From Polychytrium aggregatum (Eukaryota > Chytridiomycota > Chytridiomycetes > Polychytriales), in assembly GCF_025602895.1 (NCBI RefSeq), contig NW_026516226.1:1-64000 (forward strand): 64,000 nt of DNA, given 5' to 3'. Shown piece after piece: positions 22,495-33,840 of the stretch. A program made the position numbers and the translations under genes. Each line of letters opens with the position of its first letter. The stretch's first letter is position 1. Below the pieces are notes generated by a model. It was not told the origin of the DNA. It saw only the letters and a program-made list of their open reading frames with translations, and ran no database searches.

Positions 22495-23958
22495 CAGAAG
22501 AATTGAAGGGCAGAGGTACTGGGCTGCGTGCTTGTTTGTGAGGCGATAATGGCGAGAGTCCGGGATGAGAGATTTGCTTGCCAGGCGACCAGATAATCGA
22601 GCGAGCAGGGACGAAGTAATCACTTGGTGGTCTGAGTGCAGTATCTGTGATAGTGGAAAGCGTGGAAGCGAGTGAGGTTTAGGCGGGCGAAGGGAAACGC
22701 ATAGCGGATTCAAGGGATTTCACATACCAAATCATATATCGATCCCGCGGATTAGTGTCGATAGCGTAGGCGTTCTAAATCAGCAAAGACGAGAGAAATG
22801 GACCCGTAGTGATATGGTGGGCTATCCGAAATGAGGAGAATATCGATGCAGAAGCGGGGGAATCTTCGAGGGTTGATATAGCTGCCTCTGCACGACCAGC
22901 AAGGGGAATGGAAGGAAGCGAATTGGGTTGCCGATGCTGACGTGGACCAGCGTCGTCACTGGTTTCCACAATCTCGGTGGCGGCTGCGAGAAGGCAGCCC
23001 ACACCGGCGAGACGAACGTTCTATTATTCTCGGTGTGGATAGGTGGGTCTTGAAGAGAATCGCTGGGGGTAGAACAGCACTGCTGGGGGACAGGCTGAGG
23101 CGTTCGATCCGGGCCCGGACATATTGTCTGCTGCGTTGTCGAGAGAAACAGCGACGAATGGGGTCCGGATTGTCGGTGGTGATGGCAGACAATAGGAAGA
23201 TGTGTCAGGACTGCCAGCACAGCCGGAATACGCAAGCATTACAAGCGCAACATTCCCCAAAGCATCAGGTCAGCCCGAGGCGAGCGCCGACGCCCGGCTA
23301 GGGCCGCTACCCAGAGCGCATTGTTGTGGCGGACAATGTGTTGATCGAGGAGTGCAATCAACGGTAGGCTCTGGCGGTGGCTGACCAGCAATGAGGAGCG
23401 GAGATGCCAGCACCGCAGACCATATGTTCAGAGAATCTCCCCAATCAGTCTGCCAGCCGGCCGATTCCCAGCCGGGCCGAGCCATCGCGGACACCAATCG
23501 CAGCAAATCGTGCGGAGCGGTTTTGTCGTCGGCGCTTGGGAAGACTTTGGACGAGCTGCCTGCAATCGGCATTCCGGCGGATTCCCAGCGAGACAATAGA
23601 CTTTTGGGCTGGTTGCGAGTCAGGTTCCCGACACGATCGATGCCGCATGTTGCGCACGGAGCGATACTGGTGCCAGGCAAGCGTTCCCACCAGCCCGCAC
23701 TAAACGGAACGAATGAAACGAAACGAGACATCCATTTCTGAGCGCAGGGGGTGGCTTTTCTCTCGGTTCTGAATACATATCTCAGTATGGCCGAACAATG
23801 TGTCCTACGAGACCGGCACTGTGCTCCCCAAACCAACAGCTGGCCGTGGTTGATGCGAGGGATACTCAGGGACACCACTGCCCCGTTTCGTTCTGCACAT
23901 GCTGCAAACAATGGTGTATTGACAAAAACTATCCCATAACACAGGCGGTTATGGTCAT
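22495..23958. other. Intergenic region, no supported gene
   Basis: About 1.5 kb holding the LicD gene promoter and the DJ-1 gene 3' region. Several open frames of 60-140 codons exist on both strands, but none shows a domain, a conserved-looking block or convincing splice sites. Confidence 0.45.
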
Positions 23959-25074
23959 TTACTGGAGGAGCTGGCTGATGGCCTTGCCAAAGGCATGACC
24001 TGAGCTCGGGTTCTGGCCAGTCACCAGCTGTCCATCGACGACAACATGCTCGCCCCAGAGTGCGCCAGCCTTCTCGTAGATACCGCCGTGCTTGACGAGC
24101 TCGTCTTCCAGCAGATAGGGCATGGCCGCCGTCAGCGCTGTTGTTGAAATAGTGAGGAGCACTGGGATTAGTACTCGCTGTATGGGGTCGGCCAGCAACT
24201 TGGATCACCCAAGCTCGGCCAGCGCAGCGACAGACTTACAAACGGCATCCTCCTCGGCGTTGCTGAAGGCTGTGAGCTTCTTGCCGTTGACCAGATAGCT
24301 GCCGTTCGAGAGCTTGACGTTGATCAGGGCAGCAGGGCCATGGCAGATCGCGCCAACGACTCCACCCCGCTCGTAGACGCCGGAGATGATCCGAGCCGAC
24401 TCGGCATCATAGGCCAGGTCAAAGACGGGACCATGGCCACCGGGGACAACGACAGCGTCGTAGTCGGCCACGTTGATGGTGGAGAGCTGAACGGTGTTGT
24501 TGACGGCCGCCTGGGCGACAGGATCGACGAGGAACTTTGCGCACTCGGGATCAGCCTTGAAAGCATCGGCGCTTCCGGGGTCCATCGGGGTCGCGCCGCC
24601 CTTGGGCGAGGCCCAGGTGATCTTGTGGTGGGCCAGGACATAGTAAGGATGAGCGACCTGCGGGATGGAGGTGCGCACGGCAGCAGCGAGTCGATGGGGG
24701 CGAGGCAATGACGGAGAGCAGATTGCGATGTTAGCGACTGCCGCCAGTCATGAGTCGCGTTGAGCGGTCTATGGTGCGAGAGCGATCGACGATCTCCGAA
24801 CCCGGACAAACGATGGATAAGATCACGGCAGCCGCTATGATCAAAACATGGCGATCTCATCTTGTGCCAGAGCCAGCGAGGGCGGCGCCGGCAACATCGA
24901 TCGGCCCAGACGACCAGAAACAAAGCTGCACGACGCGCCGATCGCCAGGAAAACCAGAGCGAGCGCGATGGCCAACGGCACAGCACATACCTCGGGGAGA
25001 TACCAGCCGGTCTTGTGGCCGGTGGAGCCGAGCTCGGAGTGCGAAGTGAGGACGAAGAGGATGTTCTTGGCCAT
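23959..25074 (-). CDS. DJ-1/PfpI family protein, Hsp31-type glyoxalase III
   Basis: Glutathione-independent glyoxalase or chaperone of the cytosol, converting methylglyoxal to lactate in the family. Exons 24991-25074, 24240-24657 and 23959-24137 join in phase, giving 226 residues. Landmarks: MAKNILFVLTSH with GSTGHKTGWYLPE (the Glu of the active-site triad area), YYVLAHHKITWASPKGG, YDAVVVPGGHGPVFDL, and the nucleophile elbow AICHGPAAL with its cysteine. Then YLVNGKKLTAFSNAEEDAV joins across intron 2 to SLTAAMPYLLEDEL, and HVVVDGQLVTGQNPSSG ends the fold. Length and order match Hsp31/GLX3. All catalytic landmarks are present, so it should be active. Confidence 0.94.
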
Positions 25075-25469
25075 GGTGGTGGGCAGTGGGGCTGGAGATG
25101 ATCAGATGCCGATGGGGTTGTGTGCGGTGCCTCGCTGTCGATCCGCCGCGGCGGGATTTTTATCCAGGAAGGCTGACAAATGGCGCGTGGAGGGGCGGCT
25201 CTGATCTCCTTGCCTGGGCGATCCTCCAGGTTCTTCGATTCGCATAATCCCTTGCCGGCCCGCCGGCCCATTTCATCCGGCAAGGATCGCCATGCGGGAT
25301 GAATCGTCCAGGATCATCCGTCGATCCCGCGAAGCAATGCGGGGTACTGCGGCGTGCGAAATGCCGCCGGGAGCCCCTCGACCAGATGACAAACCACGGC
25401 CGTGTGCCGAGATTTGAAATGACTGCATCTGGGACGACGCACTGGTGGTCGCCGGCTCCTCTGGAATGG

Positions 25470-25548
25470 ACTCGCTGACCTGGAGTGGAGTGGAATGAAG
25501 TGGACTTGGTGCCCTGGAGTGGAATGGAATGGACTTGGTGCTCTGAAA
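25470..25548. repeat. GGAGTGGAATGGAATGGACTTGG-like repeats (imperfect)
   Basis: Two larger units of about 40 bp share GGAGTGGA, GTGGAATG and TGGACTTGGTG. They are internally repetitive in GTGGAAT. Confidence 0.7.
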
Positions 25549-26230
25549 CAGTATGACCCGCTGAGTGCTGGGCGAGCTCGTGGTCCAATCGCGGCACCGA
25601 ATCCAAACCTGTGCTGCGCATGGATGCATCCGACTCGAATGCGTGCACCGCGCCAGTGGATGCGCAGCGGCTCTGTGTCTCGACGCGCAGTGCCGCGCCA
25701 CATAAACGCGCACATGATGCGCGCAGCTGCGTCACACAGTGTCCGGCAGCGCGTCGCAGCCACAGACCGTGCAGCGTCCATACAGCCGCGCGACACAGCG
25801 ACACAGCAGCGCGCTCCGGGCGCGTGTTCCTTTCCCCTCGTCTGCTGTCCCTGTCGCGCTCGATGCTCGAGTGGTGCGGCGAGCGGCTGGTCGCGGGCGG
25901 CGTGCTCGTCGCGGTCTCGGCGCTGGCTCGCCCATGGCGTCTCTCGCCGCGTGTCTCGCGTGCTCTCGCTGTGTCCTCGGCGCATCCTCGACTGGCCCTC
26001 GGCGCGCTCTCGGCCTTCTCGCACCACGTTCCATGCCCGCCATGCCCTCGGTGTGCTCTCGGTGCCATCTCGGTGCCATCTCGTCTCTGGCTGTCTCCTT
26101 TGGCTGTGTCCTTTGGCCCCAGCCGCCTTTCCCTTCCAGTCTTTCCTGTCTTCGTCCAAGCTCTCCAGCCGCTTCCTCCTTCCTCCTCAGGGCTCTGCCT
26201 TTGTTGCCGCCGACGCTTTCCTCCCGCTGC

Positions 26231-26237
26231 TATATAA
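26231..26237 (+). promoter_or_regulatory. TATA-like box of the F-box/LRR gene
   Basis: TATATAA in a C-rich context 40 bp upstream of the ATG at 26271. It implies a very short leader or a start upstream. Position and sequence only. Confidence 0.4.
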
Positions 26238-26270
26238 CTCCGTGCTCTTCCTCTCCTCCAGCAGCCCCTC

Positions 26271-29034
26271 ATGGCCACGGCTACCATCGACTTGATGGCC
26301 ATGGACCTGTCCCTGGAGACCACCGCAGAGCAAATGACCTTCCTGACCGGCGGCGACGACACCCCCTCGCTGCATTCGGAGACTCCCCCCGACTCGCCCG
26401 AGCTCCAGGTCGGCCCGGTGCTGCCGCTGTCGCCTCCGGCGTCGTTCGAGGAGGTCTTGAGCCAGAACCGCGAGTGGCAATCGCAGCCCCCGTATCCAAC
26501 TCCACCCCAGTCCTTCATTGCCCCCAAGCCGTCACCGCCTGTCAAACGGCCTGGCTTCCCGCTCCGACACGATGGCAAGCTGGACCTGGCAGCGCTGCCG
26601 TCGGCCATCATCGAGGCCATCGTTGCCCAGCTGCCGTCGCTCGTCGACAAGAAGAACTGTCTGCTGGTGTGCAGGACATGGTCCAAGGGGGCCTCCAAGG
26701 CCATCTACCGCCGACCCCATCTCCCCACGATCCGCCACTTCCAGGATCTTGTCTACACTCTCCTGCGCCCAAACCTGAGTCACCCGTACTCGCGGTGGGT
26801 CGAGGAGTTTGTCATCCGCAAGGAGCTTGACGAGGACTTGTTCATGGGCGACATCGACGTGGCCCTGCAGCTCTTCTATAACCTCCAGGCTTTTCACATG
26901 GAATATTCGATCTCGGCCTCCAACGTCCTCGTCCAGTCCCTCGCCGACCACAACCGCAATCTCCGCTGCATCAACTTGCGCGGCTGTCCCGTATCCGATT
27001 CGTATATCCTGGAGCTGTGCCAGAGCTGCCCCAAGCTTCGAACCATCAACCTGGCCGACACTAACTGCACTGCCTTTGTCCTCAAGCACATCATCGACCA
27101 CTGCGCCTGGATCCAGTCGATTGACCTCGAAAACTGCCACAAGACCAGCATGCCGCTGGAGTTTGATCCGCGAGAGTCGTTCACCCGGCCGCTGCAGCAC
27201 CTGAATGCCACGAACAGCGGCATTTCAGACCATGTCTTGCGTTTTGTGGCTCTGCGATGCCCCGACATTGTCTCGGCAAACCTGGAGGGCTGTCTGGGTC
27301 TCTCGGATGACTCGTTGATTCGACTGATTCAGACAAGCTGTGGACTCAAGTACCTGAATGTTGCCTTTGTCAACCAGCTCACCGATCTCACTGCCATTGC
27401 CATCGGCTTCCATTCGTTCGACATCCAAGTCGTTATGTTCTCTGGCTGCGATCTGATCTCGCCCGTGGGTGTCCAGATGCTTGTCCAGCGTTGCGCCAAT
27501 CTGAAGGAGCTGATTCTTCACGGCTGCGCTGGCATCCTCAACACCTATATCCGAGAATACAGCTCCCGCCTCCACGACATCGACTGCAGCATCCGCGGTC
27601 CTTCGATCAAGTGGCTCGCAGGACACAACACCCTCAAAGCCAAGGATGCTCCCGTCAAGGAAATGAAGTCGGAGATGGTCCAGACCGAGTTTGTGGACAC
27701 CTCGGCCCTGGTGCCGAAGGAGCAATTTGGTAAGTCGCCAACCTGTATCAGGGCACGGACGAAACGGGCGAGGAAAGAAGATGGGCCTGCACTGTTGGCG
27801 CGCCGAGGTCTGTGTTGGAGTCGTCATATATGCAGCCCTGATCGATTCTTACCCTCGTCTCGTCGCCGTACCTTCGGCTGGGCCCTTTCTATCCCTTGCA
27901 GATGCCTCTGAGATTCTGCTCAAGTTTGCAGAGGCTGCGGCCAGCGGCAAATGGGTTCCGCAGAGCCGCCTTGGCGCTGCGGGAGCCAAGTCAATTGGCA
28001 CTGCCGGCGACAAGGCTGCTCCCACCGAGAGCGGTGCCTGGGGAAGCGGTCCCCCTCCTCCAGGATGGAACCCCGCCTGGGCCAGCTATGGCAACCCTGC
28101 TCCTGGTGAGCGCCGGCTTGAGCGCGAGTCCAACGAGTCTCTGGCATCGTCCGTCAGCTCGACGGCATCCCGATTCCGCTCCAAGATCCCGGGTCTCTCA
28201 CGCATCCCTACTCCGCCGGCCTCGCCAGATCGACGCTCCGTCGCCAGCAGCGTTGGAAGCACCCCCAGTACCAGCGCACCAAGCGTCACGTCATCGACTG
28301 TGTCGCGGCTGCCCACCAGCATGGGCGGCTCCAAGCTCAAGACTCCAACGCGCCTGCCCCTCTCCAAGACGACGCCTACTGCTCGTGCCCCCCTCTCCTT
28401 GATTCAGCAAAAGAAATTCGGCAGCTCTCCGGCCTCAAGCGGCCTCGCAACTCCATCCAAAACGAGCACCGGATCTTCGACGCCAAGGACGCTGTCCAAG
28501 AGAACCAGCAGCGGCCCTGCGCCTACGCCTTCCAAAACCTCGACCCCTGCGACGCCGAGCTCGGCCTACAAACCCCGCCAGTTCAAAAAGTTCAATGACG
28601 ACGAATTCGCCTCTCCTCCACGCTCGGTCGCTCGTCTGAATGACTCCAAGCCCAGCACGGGCTCATTGAGCCGCACGCGCAGCACCAGCAGTGGATCCAA
28701 GTCGACCAGCCTTGCTGGCGCCTCTTCGTTCTCGTCATCGGCGTCGCCATCATCATCGCTGAGCACCCGCTCGCGAAGCAGCAACAACGACGCTGCTGAA
28801 TCTACCTCCAATACCCCTGGACTCAAGAGAGTCAAGAGCGGAACACTCAGATCCGTCTCGACCTCAGTCTCGTCTTCGCGGACCTCCAGCACTTCGTCCA
28901 CCCCTGTCACCCCACAGTCGCCGTCCACTCCCTCCAAAGCCGCTACCAGCAATCTCCCTGCCGTCACTCCAAAGTCGCGTATGACGGGCCTGAAGCTTCC
29001 GACCCCGGTCAAGAAAATCTCGACCGTCATATAG
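26271..29034 (+). CDS. F-box/leucine-rich-repeat protein, long Ser-rich tail (paralogue 1)
   Basis: Exons 26271-27729 and 27902-29034 join in phase, giving about 863 residues. The N-terminus holds AEQMTFLTGG followed by HSETPPDSPE, shared with the second copy at 38.3 kb. An F-box-like helix set follows: LAALPSAIIEAIVAQLPS and CLLVCRTWSKGASKAIYR. Then come Amn1/RNI-type leucine-rich repeats with repeating units such as LRCINLRGCPVSDSYI, LRTINLADTNC and LKYLNVAFVNQLTDL. The last 370 residues are Ser/Thr/Pro-rich and basic, with the block RQFKKFNDDEF near 28590. F-box proteins recruit substrates to SCF ubiquitin ligases; the substrate is unknown. The tail resembles disordered phospho-regulated or microtubule-associated tails. 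That is only composition. Confidence 0.85.
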
Positions 29035-29340
29035 CCGCACGCTGCAGCCCATGGGCTGAGCCCTGTTCAGTGTCGTGCCTTGCCTTTACTCATGCGTCTA
29101 CTCATGCGTCTACTCAGTCAGCACTATCGCCCAGCGAGCTAGCTTGCAACGCTTAATTTTGCTTTCCTGTTTGTTCCCTGATCACCGCCTTACTACTACA
29201 TCTCACAAACGAGTCCTTCCACCGTTGTTTTGTCGCTCGGCGTGGCCGGTCTAATTTTGCTGTTTCCAGTTGATACGCCTGGCTAGATTCATGTCTTTGT
29301 AGAGGCCACATCTCCAAATCTATCGCTCCCCCCCCCTCGT

Positions 29341-29403
29341 CACTTCCACCTCCACCTCCACCTCCACTTCCACTTCTACTTTTACTTCCACCTCCACTTC
29401 CAT
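29341..29403. repeat. CCACCT/CCACTT hexanucleotide repeat
   Basis: About ten units of (T)CCACYT with minor variation (CTACTTTTACTT in the middle). Strand-asymmetric pyrimidine tract in the 3' region of the F-box gene. Confidence 0.85.
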
Positions 29404-29691
29404 ATCCTCCATGCCCAAAGCTGGAACTGTAAAGTCAATCGAGACAGCTCGGCTCAGTAGCTGCGGAGCGTCTCATTCCATCTGTTTGATCGTTTTGCTT
29501 TTGTTTTGTCTGTTCATTAGTCGGTTCATTCCTTTGCTGACAGCGCACCCAACACGAAATGGGAGACCCCCTGTTCGAGTCAGGGTTGTCGCTTTATTCT
29601 GAATACACACCCATCCACCATGGCGATTTGCAGCTGACATCGTCGGCCGAGTCCATCGCAGCATTCAATCCACCTGCCTGTCCAGTATGCC

Positions 29692-29746
29692 CCCATGTGA
29701 TCTACCCCTGTGATCTACCCATGTGATCTGCCCCTGTGATCTACCC
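29692..29746. repeat. GTGATCTACCCC tandem repeat
   Basis: Four imperfect units (CATGTGATCTACCC, CTGTGATCTACCC, CATGTGATCTGCCC, CTGTGATCTACCC) in direct order. Intergenic, upstream of the 29.9 kb gene. Confidence 0.8.
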
Positions 29747-29864
29747 CACGTGCATCGCCCATGCTCACCGGCAACCAGACCCAGGCTCTCTTGGCCGTCG
29801 CACGATTGTCCAGCACCCATTCCAGGAGTCACCCTCCAGCGGTTTTGATGTACTCATCATCATC

Positions 29865-32800
29865 ATGGCAACCCAGCCACCGACCCTCGTCCCGGCTACT
29901 CTTCCTGTTCCGCTCGCCTTGAACAGCGCCGAGCCTCGGCGGACTCGCACCCTGAGCGTAGCCGACACAGACTTCAGCAAGGTCAAGGAAGAGTCAGGCG
30001 CGTCCAAATCGCAGATCGAGGTAGGTGGGATGCGTTCTCGGACCCGCAAGGAAGGACTGCATTGGCCGAGCTACGCCTACAGATCGAACTTCCGCATGGA
30101 GTATTGTGAGCGTGACAAGCAGCCAACGGCCAAGGAGGACGCTGACATCTATGTTTCAATGGGGCCTGGCTCTGGGCCGCATCATTCTGATATCGAAAGC
30201 ACGCTGAGCGACAATACAAGGAGTTTGTTGGCATCAGGCGCATCCAGAACCAGCCGCATCTGTTATTCGGCGGGGAAGCTGCTGCTGGAAGCCTGAGCGA
30301 AATCGAGCAGACGGCAGAGCTGATCTTCCGGGCCAAGAGTGAGCTTTTGAAGGCAAAATCGCAGCTGGCCAAGGAGAACGCCGACAGGGTGAGCAAATCC
30401 CCAATTTTGGGCTTGGCTAGGATGCGTGTAGCGTCGATGTGCGCTTCCGCGGTTCACGGAGATACGAATGAAGCATGCTCAAATGGAGCATTACCGCTGC
30501 AATTTGTTTATGCAATTATCCGCCACGGATGCGACGCACTTGGTCGTTGAATGCGATACACTCGATGCATTTGGTCATCGATGGCTACTCGAACCGTTCA
30601 AGGCCAAGCGCGAGACAGAAAGGGACACCTTGCTCAAGAAGAAAGTAAAGGAGACCAAGCAGACGTACTTCTTCAAGTCCAATCTTCTGAAAGGTCAGTG
30701 TCTTTTGTTCAGCCCCATTATCATCCATATTCCCCGTTGCACTCGCTGGCCCGATATGCTTGATATATACAGCCGCTGCCTCACTTGCGGCGACGCGTCC
30801 TTGATTCTCACTCGGCTTGACGTCCTCGACCCATCCAGCTGGACCCTCGTGCGAATACCACTTTCTATCCGTTTTTGGGTTTCCGGTCCACGTTGAGCTC
30901 CTCGAGGACTTCATATACTTGGTCTTCACTCACAGCAGCTTCATAGGTTGGAATGCTTCTACAGCTGCCTTCGACGGAATAAGTGCTTGCCCATCATGCT
31001 GCAACTGAGCCAACGCGTTCTGTCCATTGACTGCGTCGTCATCTGCTCATATTCAGAGGTCTGGACATGTGAGTGCGGCAAGCCCGACAAGAAAATCAAG
31101 CTGTGGTACTTGATCCAACTTCCTATTGATGTCATGACGGCGGTTTGCAAACTGGAGACCGAGCCAGTTGGCAGATTGCTTGTCCGCAAGACTACAGTGA
31201 CCGAAGCTGTCGGAGGCTCGATGGAGAGCGGGTCAGCAGAGGGTGATCCGAGCCAGCAAAGCTCATCCTTGGCCAATCTACTCTTGGCACAACATCAACA
31301 TCAACAAAAGAGCGTCCTCCACGACAACAAATCAAAATCCATCGAAAGATTCTTTGTGGGATGCCGCTCTGGCCAAGGCATAATTGTCTCGATCAATGTT
31401 GCTTACAACAAGGAATTAAGCGTATTGGTATGGACCGCCACTCTCCTCCTTCCAGATTGAGCGAGCTCGATTGCCGTGAATTTGGTCATCAATTTCACTG
31501 GATCGGATGGTATCTTGCGGATCCATTTCCGTGTTTTGTTTCCACTCTCATTTCCGCCTCTATTCTACCGATTTGATGATGTCCTGACGTTTTTATGCAT
31601 GCTCCCCTGCATTCTCACCGGCTCGTACCTGCTCCTTAACAAAATGGCGCCATCAGATGGTTGATCACAGCCTCGAGGCCGTCCGGCGACTCTCCGTACA
31701 CTCTATCAAGTCTGTAGTCCACTGCTCAGCAACACAGCAGATCGTCATGATCGTCTCGCATGTGGGGCCAGATCATGTCGTGGCTGCCTTCGATTATGGA
31801 CTGAAGGACGTGTGGCAGTGTCGATCGGAGGCACTGCGAGCTATCGCCAACGAGAAGCAAACCAAAGTGATATCGCAAGAGACGTTTGATTATCCCTGCA
31901 GCGACAAAGACAAGCAGTCGGCACGGCCAGGTGAGATTGCACAGGGCGATGATGACTTTGAGGTTTGATGCTCTGGAGACCCGCTCTGACTCGTGCTTAT
32001 CCTCTGATCAAACTTAGAGTACATTGTGACCGCCATGTGCGCTGACGAAGCAAATAAGAGCATCTTATTGGCTGTCAAGGGCGGTACACTACTTCGAATT
32101 GCTTACGAGCGGAAGAAGCTCAACACCGATACCGACGACTCAGACCCAACCCTAAGCCAGTTCAAGTGCGATATCTTCATATCGTGGGCTCTGGATGTAC
32201 GCATGTGCCTCCGCAGGTTCATCGTGTTTATGAATACCCCGGGACTTGTGGATTAATATCGCACCTGGGGGAACACACTTTCGTGTGTCAGAAGGCAGCA
32301 GTGTCGAATGCGGCTGCGTGCTCCTCATATCCCCCGCCTGTGCATACTGGCGATGCATGACAACCGGGCTCGCCCTAACTCTGCCCCATAACACTTGCGC
32401 CTCCTTGAACAGATCCAGCCTGCGCGCACAACCGAGTTCAAGGACCTCGCAAGTAAAAAGAAGGCGAATGCACAGCCTATCAATGTCAGTGCTTCTTGGT
32501 CTGCCTCATCCGCACAATCCCGGTAAACCAACGGAGTACATGATCTGCTCATCCCTGATTCCATTTTGATCGGCTCGACACTGCTTCTCCCGTACAGATT
32601 ACATCGGTGTGCTGTTTTGTAAACTCCACCACAAATGTGTCGGGCCTTCTGATTGCCTGTGACGACGGTTCGGTTCGACATCACTCCGTTAGCGTTACGG
32701 GGCTACCAGAGTATGTCGGCAAGAGCCTGAAACGTTCTGAGCAGGAGGAAGGTATCGGAAGCATGAGAGGCGACGCTGCTTACCCGATCATCGTCAATGC

Positions 32801-33373
32801 TGGGACCGACATGCAGTTTATAATGATATTTTGCAACGGTAAGTCCACCGAAACCTATCCGCTGTGCAAGCAGCATCAGCCGCTTGGTGGTGATGCATTT
32901 ACTATCAATAACACTTGATGGTGTATCCAGGCATGCTCTATATCTACGACATTGCTGAAGTCGAGCCCATGGTCGAGCTGGGTATTCTCTTGGATCGCAG
33001 CTCCAAGCTCTCAAGCGACGTCAAGACCCGGCGGCTGAGGCGAATGAGCATCCTCCACGAGAAAAAGGGTTGGATCGTCCTGATCGCTGGCAAGGGATGG
33101 AGCATCGTCAACATCGAGGGTCTGTTTGGATGGCGAAACATCATGAAGATGGAGTACAAATCGCCAAAATCGCGAAAGGGCCAACGCTCCAGAGCATCCG
33201 CCAAGCACATAGGACAGCAGGATAGCGTGGCAACCCAAGAGGGCACTGAAGGCGGCGAGACCGTCTCGGCCCTGGATAGTGAGAGCGGCTCGAGCAGCGA
33301 GGAGGATTCGGAGACTGGCGATGACACTGCGTCTGTGATTCCGGGAGACGGAGAGGATGTGAGCAAAGAGTGA
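29865..33373 (+). CDS. Unrecognised multi-exon protein, possibly beta-propeller-like
   Basis: One gene is inferred from a chain of phase-compatible exons: 29865-30020, 30222-30389, 30603-30693, 30839-about 30930, about 30960-31427, 31657-31930, 32018-32196, 32413-32484, 32598-32838 and 32931-33373. The junction near 30.93-31.06 kb is unresolved. An N-terminal helical part (LSEIEQTAELIFRAKSELL, then RETERDTLLKKKVKETKQ) is followed by beta-rich segments separated by loops: KIKLWYLIQLP, HVVAAFDYGLKDVWQC, SGLLIACDDGSVRHHSV, MLYIYDIAEVEPMVELG and GWIVLIAGKGWSIVNIEG. These look like degenerate WD/propeller blades. The C-terminus is acidic and Ser-rich. I do not recognise the family, and no function is proposed. 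The gene reads toward the 7TM chimera. Confidence 0.6.
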
Positions 33374-33840
33374 TAAGGTTATAAATTCTCGCTGCCCAGT
33401 GTTCAGCACCCAAGGAATCGGTGCGCTTTAATCCAGGATCTCCTGTCGCCAAGGCGAGGCGCGGGCAGATAAGCATCAATGGTCTGGAGATCGATCATTG
33501 TTGCTCACAAGGTGATGGAGATATGTTGGCAATGCGGTACACAATATGTCCCAGGATTCGCAATCGAATGCTAGGGCGCCTAGAAAGTCTGTCGATGGCC
33601 CATTGGATGCCTGCCTGTCCACGCGGTTGATTTGCGCACTGCGACGAAGTTATGCTCTGCATTGGCGTCGTGATCCCATCCTGTCGGGGGCAGCGACATC
33701 CGGTCCAAAAGGACGATTCCCCCTTTTCATTTTGTGAACATAGGTTTATTCAGTATCCGGGCACAGCATCGCATCTTGAATCATCTTGAAATTCACATAC
33801 TTCTTAAAGCATGAGAGTCCTGGTTGTGTGGAGGCGGCAT

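Larger units (their letters stand above)
25075..26270. other. Divergent promoter region of DJ-1 gene and F-box/LRR gene
   Basis: No supported gene. GGAGTGGAATGGA-type repeats lie at about 25474-25545. The segment 25900-26100 is packed with CTCTCGGCG/CTCGGTG words. A TATATAA box sits at 26231, 40 bp before the F-box gene ATG. Confidence 0.5.
29035..29864. other. Intergenic region
   Basis: 3' UTR of the F-box gene and promoter of the next gene. A CCACCT/CCACTT hexamer tract lies at 29341-29403. CCCATGTGATCTAC repeats lie at about 29692-29745. No gene is supported. A T-arm-like CCCTG/CAGGG hairpin at about 29568-29584 has no matching tRNA body. Confidence 0.5.

Noticed and set aside
23270-24208. 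312-codon minus-strand frame before the DJ-1 gene end
   Set aside because: Reads through the DJ-1 final exon in another frame; no domain.
25160-26704. 514-codon minus-strand frame
   Set aside because: It is antisense to the start of the F-box/LRR gene and its repetitive promoter.
29568-29584. Perfect T-arm-like hairpin CCCTG-TTCGAGT-CAGGG suggesting a tRNA
   Set aside because: No 5' acceptor strand, D-arm or anticodon stem at the expected distance upstream.
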